Source: Verrucomicrobiota bacterium
GTDB lineage: Bacteria > Verrucomicrobiota > Verrucomicrobiia > Opitutales > Opitutaceae
Direction of reading: 5' to 3'
Assembly: GCA_023457715.1 (NCBI GenBank)
Contig: JAEWKR010000068.1
Span: 1 to 64,000, forward strand
DNA: 64,000 bases
Positions 53,901 through 60,865 of this stretch are shown here, in pieces; position 1 is the stretch's first letter; every line of letters starts with the position of its first letter. Below the pieces are notes generated by a model, which ran no database searches, was not told where the DNA came from, and was given only the letters and a program-made list of their open reading frames with translations. Position numbers and translations under genes: made by a program.

Positions 53901-54021
53901 CGACGGTTCCGAGCCAGAGCGCCCACCACGCGATGGCCGGGATGAGCCAGGCGGCCCGAGGGCAGGAGGTTCGGGGCTTGGGCGGCACGGGCGCAGAGGG
54001 GGGCGGTTCGGGGTGGGGCAT
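50953..54021 (-). CDS. Propeller/Y_Y_Y-type sensor histidine kinase (HisKA_3)
   Basis: A 1022-residue membrane sensor. It has an N-terminal signal/anchor (AAWLIPAIAWWALWLGTVGL) and a long periplasmic region likely forming beta-propellers. A Y_Y_Y-type domain follows (~690-765; FRFSYDDNSLSFRFFSGTYA and YRYRLGD), then a transmembrane helix (LSYAGYAGLLLLAVMGSARW) and coiled coil. HisKA_3 is present with the His in RLAGEIHDSLQQGLSG, and a HATPase with QEAITNAVKHAHA, DDGCGFD and GHFGLRGLETRA. The architecture resembles Bacteroidetes/Verrucomicrobia kinases that sense oligosaccharides or other periplasmic ligands. ATG 54021 is chosen; the extension to 54087 reaches the operator region. Confidence 0.9.
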   Translation of the reverse strand: MPHPEPPPSAPVPPKPRTSCPRAAWLIPAIAWWALWLGTVGLVHAEGVRGLPFIRAYSLEEIGKVPRGVRLGFDSYGRFAVMYDGVYAVLNDTTWVDRIDANPANRTLMTTLRVVDGTYFYGGRASWGIAEQTQEGNLRAHPLVPNDAPAWTKVTAFNDILPTRSGVFFHELNGVVYWDYARRQNQFFELPRVAACFRVGDRIFVSCQDRQLREIHPDTGQIETISIPGLEGSIVERAIRLGETAALLALQDGRLLVVDGVRASPWAPQVHHDLHGRIAGMCRLVEGGVAVTIAGKGLYVVAGDGTLRWHLPPAHLPAVGAVASNEPGVLWAMGENSVYRIVYDSALTSFGQSLGLNVVWPRILLWNGRRLVVSGRSLFEFASSGPGAPSRARPFGNIPEGRVAALATRGEHLLVADGNALFAVGADGAMDVIGRQENIARIEFVASDVCIAIGSREIAAFRHRAGRWAECATRIEGVGDAPIVTTVREAIWVEMGADNVARLLWRDDTLTLERIELPWKGGQWTNIGAIGSTVVFSGSAGNRAYYDEKQGSLVAAPALDALLARSPHWIARVTEDEQGVLWATHTRGVVTFVPEAGSYRVDATTYELRNDSYPVVTVLPGNDVWLHSGRSLYHVEPRPPTPRRTPRPLLVSMFADQRNRELLGAPVEPERRFRFSYDDNSLSFRFFSGTYAWRFPPLYRYRLGDAEPRTALDPSMVLRFPKLRDGDYQLEIREESARDAAAAPFRLRFVVDPPWYRRPLSYAGYAGLLLLAVMGSARWLNQRSLKRNQELEALVLKRTRELEATMEKLNEETRHAATLAERSRLAGEIHDSLQQGLSGTLLHLETTLNHAALTPELRGQLRVMRNMLSYSREEVQHAVWNLESPLLQNSTLDQALGKLAGYINAGPVVINLAMPTCPVSLPAEVQHHLLRIAQEAITNAVKHAHARRVDVTLQVDQGAVKLTVRDDGCGFDLPSSRQIEGHFGLRGLETRARSIHAELRIASTPGAGTTIQVFVPAFAAKP

Positions 54022-54087
54022 TGGAGGGGGCCAACGCGATGTGGTTCGAGAATGCCGGCCAGCTGGAGCAGTACCAGCAAGGAGCAA

Positions 54088-54106
54088 CCACTATAACTAA
54101 AGTTAT
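54088..54106. promoter_or_regulatory. Palindromic site 1: CCACTATAACTAAAGTTAT
   Basis: The core ATAACT-AA-AGTTAT has perfect 6 bp arms. Its first 16 bases (CCACTATAACTAAAGT) match site 2 at 54249 in 15 of 16 positions. The site lies 67 bp upstream of the sensor kinase start. On the minus strand TATAGT within it could act as a -10 box. Confidence 0.6.
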
Positions 54107-54248
54107 GTCGGGCGACCGCGATGGACCGCGGGCGGCCCACCCGCCTGGGTGCTGCGCGTGCCACGGCCGTCCCCCCCCCCGCCGTTCGGGAGAACGTGGA
54201 AGGAGGCCCGGCGCCGCCCGGACCGACGCCTCCCGCCCGCGCCCCCCG

Positions 54249-54265
54249 CCACTATGACTAAAGTC
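54249..54265. promoter_or_regulatory. Palindromic site 2: CCACTATGACTAAAGTC
   Basis: The core GACT-AA-AGTC is a palindrome with 4 bp arms. It is a direct repeat of site 1, 161 bp away, and lies 47 bp upstream of the DUF1080 gene start, a suitable place for an activator or repressor of that gene. Confidence 0.6.
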
Positions 54266-54311
54266 TGTTTGCCCTCCAGTTGATGCCCGTGTCCGTTGGG
54301 CATCCCTGCTT

Positions 54312-55046
54312 ATGAACCCTGTCCGCTTCATCCCCCTGCTGGTGTTGTTTTTCGCCGTTTCGGCCCGAGCCGACGCGGATTGGACGGATCTCCTTGCCGG
54401 CAACCGGACCGATGCGTGGCGTTCGGCGCGCGGCGATGGCTTCCCCTCACGTGGCTGGACCTTGGTGGACGGGGTGCTGACGATTCACAAGGCGGCAGGA
54501 GAGGAAGCCCGCGGCGGGGGCGACATCATCACCCGCGCCCGTTATGCAAACTTCGAGCTGGAGCTGGAGTTTCTCATGACGCCGGGGTGCAACAGCGGCA
54601 TCAAGTTCTTCGTCCAGCCCAGCCTTTCCCCGATCGATCGGATCACGGGCAAGCCGACCCCGATCGGTTCGGCCATTGGGCCGGAATTTCAGATCCTCGA
54701 CGATCTGAGGCATCCGGACGCCAAGGCGGGCCGCGAGGGCAACCGCACCGTCGGATCACTCTACGACCTGATTCCCGCTGATCCGGGGAAGGTCGTGAAG
54801 CCGATGGGGGAGTGGAACCACGCTCGCATCGTCGCGCGCGGTGCGCAGGTCGCATTCTGGCTGAACGGCCGGCCGATGCTGGAGTTCGATCGCCACTCCG
54901 CGGCGTTCCGTGCTCTCGTCGGCCGCAGCAAGTACAAGGACATTCCGGAATTTGGCGAGTGGGTGGACGGCCACATCCTGCTGCAGGATCACGGCGATGA
55001 AGTTTCCTTCCGGAGCATCCGCATTCGCCAGCTCTCGAGCAACTAA
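54312..55046 (+). CDS. DUF1080 (3-keto-disaccharide hydrolase-like) secreted protein
   Basis: A 244-residue protein with a signal peptide (FIPLLVLFFAVSARA). The concanavalin-like DUF1080 fold shows DWTDLLAGN (family start), GWTLVDGVLTIHK, ANFELELEFLMTPGCNSGIK, the GPEFQILDD motif and GEWNHARIVARGAQVAFWLN. Related proteins bind or cleave 3-keto-glycosides, cooperating with Gfo/Idh oxidoreductases; a Gfo/Idh gene follows directly (18 nt). It opens the plus-strand catabolic cluster and has a candidate regulatory site 47 bp upstream. Confidence 0.9.
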   Translation: MNPVRFIPLLVLFFAVSARADADWTDLLAGNRTDAWRSARGDGFPSRGWTLVDGVLTIHKAAGEEARGGGDIITRARYANFELELEFLMTPGCNSGIKFFVQPSLSPIDRITGKPTPIGSAIGPEFQILDDLRHPDAKAGREGNRTVGSLYDLIPADPGKVVKPMGEWNHARIVARGAQVAFWLNGRPMLEFDRHSAAFRALVGRSKYKDIPEFGEWVDGHILLQDHGDEVSFRSIRIRQLSSN

Positions 55047-55064
55047 CCCCGACTTCCCTTCAGC

Positions 55065-56096
55065 ATGTCCGCACTTCATCGTCGCGAATTCATCAAACGC
55101 GCCGCCTGGGCCACGGCGGCCTGCGCCGTGTTCCCTCCCCGCCTGCTGCGCGCGGCGGCGCCGGAAAAGGTGAACCTCGCGTGCTGCGGCATCGGCAATC
55201 GCGGCCGGGACGTGATCAAGGCACTGCAGGCCACCGGCCTCGCCAATATTGTGGCTCTCTGCGATACCGATGTGGGCGCTCCGCACACCCGTGAAATCCT
55301 CCAGTTGTTTCCGGACGTGCCGCGGTTCACCGATTTCCGGCAGCTGTTCGACCGCGCGGCCGGAAGCTTCGACGCGGTCTGCATCTCGACGCCCGACTTC
55401 TCGCACTTTCCCATCGCCATGCTGGCGATGTCCCAGGCCAAGCACGTGTACTGCGAGAAGCCGATGGGGCAGAGCTTCCGCGAAATCGACCTGATGATGG
55501 CGGCGGAACGGAAGTACAAGGTCGCGGCCCAGATGGGCAACCAGGGGCACTCGGAGGCCAACTATTTTCAGTTCAAGGCATGGACGGAGGCCGGGGTGAT
55601 CCGGAACGTCACGAAGATCACGGCCTTCATGAACTCGCGCCGCCGCTGGCATGGCATGACGGTGAACGGTCCGCTCCCGGCCGAAACCGTGCCCGGGTCA
55701 TTGAACTGGGATGCGTGGCTCTCCACGCTCGAACCCCGCGACTACAACAAAGGCTATGTGAATGGGGACTGGCGCTCCTGGTACCATCTCGGAAACGGGG
55801 CGCTCGGCGACTGGGGCGCCCATCTCTTCGACACCGCGCATGAGTTTCTGCAGCTGGGGCTGCCCACGGAAGTGGAGCCCACGCTCGAAGGTTGGAGCCC
55901 GTATCTCTTTCCCCAGGCCTCGACATGTTCGTCAAAATCAACCGCATCGCGGCCGCCAACCGACCGTTCATCGGCCTGGAGGAATTGGCAGCGCCGTTGC
56001 TGCAATTGGTCCCCGCTGGGCGGATCCCACTTTCATGAAGATCATACGTTTCCTGGACAACAACGGAGTCGAAGGGCTGGGGGCACTCAGCGATGA
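55065..56096 (+). pseudogene. Truncated Tat-exported Gfo/Idh/MocA oxidoreductase
   Basis: Residues 1-285 are a good Gfo/Idh protein: Tat signal (RREFIKRAAWATAACAVFPP), Rossmann motif CCGIGNRGRDVIKAL, CISTPDFSHFP, the catalytic-type Lys in YCEKPMGQ and GALGDWGAHLFD. After GWSPYLFPQAS (about 55920) the reading frame carries unrelated residues (TCSSKSTASRPPTDRSSAWR) and ends at 56096, inside the next gene. Relatives usually run on for another 130-170 residues. In another frame the downstream sequence encodes the end of a different protein, so this looks like a deletion fusion rather than a simple frameshift. It may be non-functional, or an assembly error. Confidence 0.75.
55925..56038 (+). pseudogene. 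Orphan C-terminal fragment of an unidentified gene
   Basis: In the frame offset from Gfo/Idh, 37 codons read MFVKINRIAAANRPFIGLEE and onward, ending AGRIPLS with a stop. The stop overlaps the FAH start (ATGA), the coupling typical of an operon neighbour. The fragment looks like the remaining 3' end of a gene whose 5' part has been lost. I do not recognise the family. The preceding bases caggcctcgac may be the junction. Confidence 0.45.
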
Positions 56097-56841
56097 CGGC
56101 TCGGTCGAAAAACTGCACGGGTCGCTTTACGGCCCCCTGACGCGCGCGGGCGAACGGGCGGATGTCGCCAAGCTGCTCGCGCCCGTGGTTCCCACGGCCG
56201 TCCTGTGCATCGGTTTGAATTACCGCAGGCACGCGGAAGAAAGCGGCGCGCGGGTTCCGGAAAATCCCGTCCTGTTCGTCAAAGGCAACAACACCCTTCA
56301 GCACCCCGGCGATCCGATTGAAATTCCGACGACCCTCCCCAGCCACAAGGTCGATTACGAGTGCGAGCTGGCAGTGGTGATCGGCCGCCCTTGCCGCAAC
56401 GTGAAACGCACCGACGCGCTCAATTTTGTTCTCGGTTATACCTGCGCCAACGACGTCAGTGCCCGCGACTGGCAGTTGGAGAAAGGAGGAGGGCAGTGGT
56501 GCCGGGGAAAATTCTTCGACACGTTCTGTCCGCTGGGCCCTGCTCTCGTCACGCCGGACGAGATTCCCAACCCCAACGCCCTCGGCATCCGCACGCGATT
56601 GAATGGTGAGACCGTGCAGGACTGGACGACGAGCGACATGATTTTCGATGTGCCGGCTTTGATCGAATTCCTGAGCAGCAGCACGACGTTGCTTCCTGGC
56701 ACCGTCATTCTTACCGGCACGCCGCACGGCGTCGGCATGGCCGCGAAACCTCCCCGTTGGCTGAAGCCGGGTGACGAGGTCTCGATCGAGATCGACGGGA
56801 TCGGCTGCCTGACCAATCCTGTCACGCTGGAGCGTGCTTGA
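56035..56841 (+). CDS. FAH-family hydrolase
   Basis: A 268-residue member of the fumarylacetoacetate hydrolase family. Conserved elements are AVLCIGLNYRRHAEESGA, KVDYECELAVVIGRPCRNV (metal-binding acidic residues), GYTCANDVSARDWQ, KFFDTFCPLGPALVTPDEI and TGTPHGVGM. With an SMP-30 lactonase and an FAD/Fe-S dehydrogenase next to it, a plausible role is hydrolysis of a 2,4-diketo-3-deoxy sugar acid (fuconate/rhamnonate type) to pyruvate plus lactate; this is inference. The start overlaps the upstream fragment's stop; the stop overlaps the SMP-30 start (TGATG). Confidence 0.9.
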   Translation: MKIIRFLDNNGVEGLGALSDDGSVEKLHGSLYGPLTRAGERADVAKLLAPVVPTAVLCIGLNYRRHAEESGARVPENPVLFVKGNNTLQHPGDPIEIPTTLPSHKVDYECELAVVIGRPCRNVKRTDALNFVLGYTCANDVSARDWQLEKGGGQWCRGKFFDTFCPLGPALVTPDEIPNPNALGIRTRLNGETVQDWTTSDMIFDVPALIEFLSSSTTLLPGTVILTGTPHGVGMAAKPPRWLKPGDEVSIEIDGIGCLTNPVTLERA

Positions 56842-57725
56842 TGAAGCAATTCGCGGCAGAGCTGGTGCTGGATGCCAAAGCCGAGTTGGGTGAGGGGCCG
56901 GTGTGGAACGAGCGGCGACAGGCGTTGTGGTTCGTTGATATCACCGGTCGGGCGATCCACGAGTGGAGTCCCGTCCAGGGCACCGTTCGGTCGCGTTCCA
57001 CCCCGGAGCCGGTGGGGTGCGTTGCTCCCAGCCGAAGCGGCCGGATCATCGCCGCACTCGCTTCGGGAATCTGGGCCATCGGCGAAGCCGACGGAGCTCT
57101 TGAACTCCTGCAGCGTCCGCCGACCCACGATCCAAGCCGCTGCCGGTTCAACGATGGGAAATGCGACCCGCGCGGACGCTTTCTGGCCGGAACGATGTCG
57201 CTGACGGGAGAAGCGGAGGCGGGCGCCCTTTACGGCTTTGAGGCCGGCCGTCCGCCGCGCGTGGTCATGCCTCTCGTGACCGCTTCGAACGGCCTGGCCT
57301 GGAGCCTCGACGGCACGGAACTGCACTATATCGATTCGCGGACGCGCCGGGTTGATACGTTTTTCTACGACCTCGAATCCGGGGTGATCTCCAACCGCCG
57401 GCCTACCATTGATTTCACCCCGACTGGCCACATCCCAGACGGGTGCACATTGGATGCGGAAGGCATGCTGTGGGTCGCTCATTGGCGTGGAGGTTGCGTC
57501 ACCCGTTGGGAACCCAGCACCGGCCGATGTTTGGCGACGGTATCCGTCCCTGCTCCGCATGTCAGCTCGTGCACGTTTGGAGGTCCAGGGCTGGAAACGC
57601 TGTTCATTACGACCGCTCGCGCCGGTCTCACGCCGGAGCAACTCACGAGCTATCCGGCCTCGGGCGGCGTGTTCGCCTGCCGGCCCGGGGTTCCCGGCCT
57701 CGCGGCGCAGCTCTTTAACGACTGA
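56841..57725 (+). CDS. SMP-30/gluconolactonase-family lactonase
   Basis: A 294-residue six-bladed beta-propeller lactonase. Features: LGEGPVWNERRQALWFVDI (metal-binding Glu), RCRFNDGKCDPRGRFLAGTM (Asn/Asp), ASNGLAWSLDGTELHYIDS and IPDGCTLDAEGMLWVAHWRG (metal Asp). Family enzymes open sugar lactones to the acids. It is translationally coupled to the FAH gene, indicating a shared sugar-acid pathway. The predicted location is cytoplasmic, since no signal peptide is seen. Confidence 0.92.
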   Translation: MKQFAAELVLDAKAELGEGPVWNERRQALWFVDITGRAIHEWSPVQGTVRSRSTPEPVGCVAPSRSGRIIAALASGIWAIGEADGALELLQRPPTHDPSRCRFNDGKCDPRGRFLAGTMSLTGEAEAGALYGFEAGRPPRVVMPLVTASNGLAWSLDGTELHYIDSRTRRVDTFFYDLESGVISNRRPTIDFTPTGHIPDGCTLDAEGMLWVAHWRGGCVTRWEPSTGRCLATVSVPAPHVSSCTFGGPGLETLFITTARAGLTPEQLTSYPASGGVFACRPGVPGLAAQLFND

Positions 57726-57820
57726 GTTTGGTATCTGGTCCCTGCTCGCGCGCTCTAGTGTAACGATGTAACCCAGGGGGGCCATCACATGCGTCACGCG
57801 AGCCGCTTGGCTCAATTTTC

Positions 57821-60800
57821 ATGAACGAATCTACCGTCACATTGGCGTCCGTTCGAGCAGGCACGCGCGATTTCGCCGCGCTCGCAGCTCGTCTTTCGGG
57901 CGAGCTGTATTGGGACGATTCGATGCGCAAACTCTACGCGACCGACGCCTCCGAATATCAGGAGTTGCCGATCGCCGTCGCGCTGCCTCGGACCGAGGCC
58001 GACGTGCGCGAACTCATCGCGTTTGCCGGCGATCAGGGCCTCGGCCTTATTCCGCGAACCGCCGGCACCTCGCTCGCCGGTCAGGTCGTTGGCCGTGGCA
58101 TCGTGGTGGATGTCGGCCGGCACTTGAACCAGGTCCTCGCGAGCGATCCGACGAAGCGCCGCGTGCGCGTTCAGCCGGGCGTCGTGCGCAACGAGCTCAA
58201 TCTCCATCTCCGACCGCACGGATTGTTTTTCCCGCCCGAGACCTCCACCGCCAGCCGCGCGATGATCGGCGGCATGGTCGGCAACAACTCCTGCGGCGCC
58301 AACTCCATCGTGTATGGCACGACGCGTGAGCACCTCGTTTCCGTGCGTGGCTTCCTGAGCGACGGCTCCGAAGTCACCTTCGGCCCGCTGACGAAGGAGG
58401 ACTTCGAGGCCAAGTGCGCCGGCCCGGAAACCTCGCTCGAAACGAAAATCTATCGCACCGTTCGCGACCTGCTCGGCGACGCCGGAAACCGGCAGCTCAT
58501 CCGCGACCATTTTCCCAAGCCGAGCGTCACGCGCCGAAACACCGGATATGCGCTCGACCGGCTGATGGATTGCCACGTGTTCGACCCCGGGTCGCTGCGC
58601 CCGTTCAATCTCTGCCAGCTGATCGCCGGTTCCGAAGGCACGCTGTTCTTCGGCGTGGAATTCGAACTCAACGTCGAGCCACTGCCGCCCGCAGGCGCGC
58701 TGATGTGTGCGCATTTCGCCACCATCCAGGAATCGCTGCAGGCCACGCTCATCGCGATGCGGCACCGACCGTTCGGCTGCGAGCTCATCGACCGCCACAT
58801 CCTCGAGTGCACCAAGGCGAATCACGAGCAGGCGAAGAATCGATTCTTCGTCGAGGGCGATCCCGGAGCCGTGCTGGTGATCGACATCAGGCTCGAACGG
58901 CGCGACGCCATCGAAAACCTGATGCACACGATCGAGGCTGAGCTGCGCGCGGCGAAGCTGGGCTACGCGTTTCCCGTGCTTTGGGGCGAAGACGCCGACC
59001 GCGTCTGGGAATTGCGCCGCGCCGGACAAGGCCTGGTGATGAATGTCCCGGGCGACGCCAAGCCGCGCGAAGTCGTCGAAGACACCGCGGTCGCCGTGGA
59101 GGACTTGCCGGCCTACATCGCCGAATTCGACGCCCTGTTGCGCCACAAATACGGTATCAGCTCCGTCTACTACGCGCACGCCGGCGCGGGCGAGTTGCAC
59201 ACCCGGCCACTCTTCAACCTGAAAACGCAGGAGGGGTTGAAGTTGTTTCGGGGCATCGCGACGGACGTCGCCCGTCTCGTGAAAAAATACCGCGGCTCGC
59301 TCTCGGGCGAGCACGGCGACGGGCGCCTGCGCGGGGAGTTCATCCCGCTCATGGTCGGACCGGAATGCTACGCGATGATGCGTCGCGTGAAGGAAACCTT
59401 TGATCCGCAGGGCCGATTCAATCCGGGCAAGATCATCGACACGCCGCCGATGGACACTTCGCTGCGGCACCGGCCCGACCACGCCACGCCGGATTATCCG
59501 ACGTTCTTCAATTTCACCGCCACGCAAGGAGTGGTTCGCGCCGCCGAGAAGTGCAACGGAGTCGGCGAATGCCGCAAAACGCACCTCATGGGTGGCACGA
59601 TGTGCCCGAGCTACATGGCGACCCGCAACGAAAAGGACACCACTCGCGCCCGGGCCAACATGCTGCGTCACGTCCTGTCCGGTGCGCCCGAGGGCACGAA
59701 CGCCTGGGACAGCGAGGAGGTGAAAGGCGTCATGGACCTCTGCCTGTCCTGCAAGGGCTGCAAGTCCGAGTGTCCGTCCAGCGTCGATGTCGCCCGTCTC
59801 AAGGCGGAGTGGCAGCAACATTATTACGATGCCAATGGCGTGCCGCTTCGTGCGCGCCTGGTGGCAAGCTTCACCCGGTTCATGCGCCTGGCCTCACGGT
59901 TCCCGCGCGGCTACAATCTAGCGGTCTCCACGTGGGGCGTTTCGCAGCTCATCAAGCGGTTCGCCGGATTCTCGCCGCGACGCAGCCTGCCCCATTTGCA
60001 TGCGACCACGCTTTCTGCCTGGCACGCGCGGCATGCGAACCCGTCGCATCTCGATTACCCCTGGGGCAGGGTCTTCCTGTTTTGCGACGAGTTCACCAAC
60101 TACAACGACACGCCCATCGGCATCAAAGCCGTTCAGTTGCTCAACCAGCTCGGCTATCGCGTGGAGATTCCGCCGCACGTCGAGAGCGGTCGCGCTCATT
60201 TTTCGAAGGGGTTGATTCGTGAGGCGAAGGAATTGGCGATCCGAAACGTCGAGCTTCTCCACGCCATTGTTTCCGAAAAGACTCCGTTGATCGGCATCGA
60301 GCCGTCGGCGATTCTCTCGTTTCGGGACGAGTATCCTGACCTGATGCCGGATCGGTTGATGGAATCCGCCAGGGCCCTTGCGAAAAACACGCTGACTTTG
60401 GACGAGTTCATGGGCCGGGAGATCGACGCGGGTCATATCCGCCGCGCCGCCTTCAAGGCTCAGCCTCTCACCATCAAGCTCCATGGGCATTGCCACCAAA
60501 AGGCGCTCTCGTCACTCGTGCCGACGGTGAAGATGCTCGAGCTGCCCGCCGGGCACAAGGTGCAGGTGATTCCCTCGGGCTGCTGCGGCATGGCCGGCTC
60601 TTTTGGTTACGAGAGTGAGCATTTTGCGGTCTCACAGCAGATCGGCGAACTCGTGCTCTTCCCCGCTGTGCGCTCCGCTCCCGCGGGAACGGTCATCGCC
60701 GCGCCCGGCACCAGCTGCCGGCACCAGATCATCGATGGCACCGGTCGCGTGGCCCAGCATCCCGTGGAAATCCTGCACGCGGCACTTCTGTCTGGGACTG

Positions 60801-60865
60801 ACCTGACCCTTCCGGAGGATCAGGGGGTTCTGTCCCGTCGACGGACTGGATCTCCCCGAGGATGA
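57821..60865 (+). CDS. FAD-linked oxidase / Fe-S fusion dehydrogenase (D-lactate/2-hydroxyacid type)
   Basis: A 1014-residue fusion. Residues ~1-560 form a PCMH-type FAD domain with the BBE/FAD-oxidase C-terminal domain: LIPRTAGTSLAGQVVG, GGMVGNNSCGANSIVYGTT, LIAGSEGTLFFGVEFEL, SGEHGDGRLRGEF and FDPQGRFNPGKI. The Fe-S part has CNGVGECRK with CPSYMATRNE and CLSCKGCKSECP. The C-terminal CCG-type region has HGHCHQKAL and SGCCGMAGSFGYE. Such proteins oxidise D-2-hydroxy acids (lactate, glycolate, 2-hydroxyglutarate) and feed electrons to quinone. Beside FAH and SMP-30 genes, lactate is the obvious substrate candidate. It overlaps the next gene by 4 nt. Confidence 0.9.
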   Translation: MNESTVTLASVRAGTRDFAALAARLSGELYWDDSMRKLYATDASEYQELPIAVALPRTEADVRELIAFAGDQGLGLIPRTAGTSLAGQVVGRGIVVDVGRHLNQVLASDPTKRRVRVQPGVVRNELNLHLRPHGLFFPPETSTASRAMIGGMVGNNSCGANSIVYGTTREHLVSVRGFLSDGSEVTFGPLTKEDFEAKCAGPETSLETKIYRTVRDLLGDAGNRQLIRDHFPKPSVTRRNTGYALDRLMDCHVFDPGSLRPFNLCQLIAGSEGTLFFGVEFELNVEPLPPAGALMCAHFATIQESLQATLIAMRHRPFGCELIDRHILECTKANHEQAKNRFFVEGDPGAVLVIDIRLERRDAIENLMHTIEAELRAAKLGYAFPVLWGEDADRVWELRRAGQGLVMNVPGDAKPREVVEDTAVAVEDLPAYIAEFDALLRHKYGISSVYYAHAGAGELHTRPLFNLKTQEGLKLFRGIATDVARLVKKYRGSLSGEHGDGRLRGEFIPLMVGPECYAMMRRVKETFDPQGRFNPGKIIDTPPMDTSLRHRPDHATPDYPTFFNFTATQGVVRAAEKCNGVGECRKTHLMGGTMCPSYMATRNEKDTTRARANMLRHVLSGAPEGTNAWDSEEVKGVMDLCLSCKGCKSECPSSVDVARLKAEWQQHYYDANGVPLRARLVASFTRFMRLASRFPRGYNLAVSTWGVSQLIKRFAGFSPRRSLPHLHATTLSAWHARHANPSHLDYPWGRVFLFCDEFTNYNDTPIGIKAVQLLNQLGYRVEIPPHVESGRAHFSKGLIREAKELAIRNVELLHAIVSEKTPLIGIEPSAILSFRDEYPDLMPDRLMESARALAKNTLTLDEFMGREIDAGHIRRAAFKAQPLTIKLHGHCHQKALSSLVPTVKMLELPAGHKVQVIPSGCCGMAGSFGYESEHFAVSQQIGELVLFPAVRSAPAGTVIAAPGTSCRHQIIDGTGRVAQHPVEILHAALLSGTDLTLPEDQGVLSRRRTGSPRG

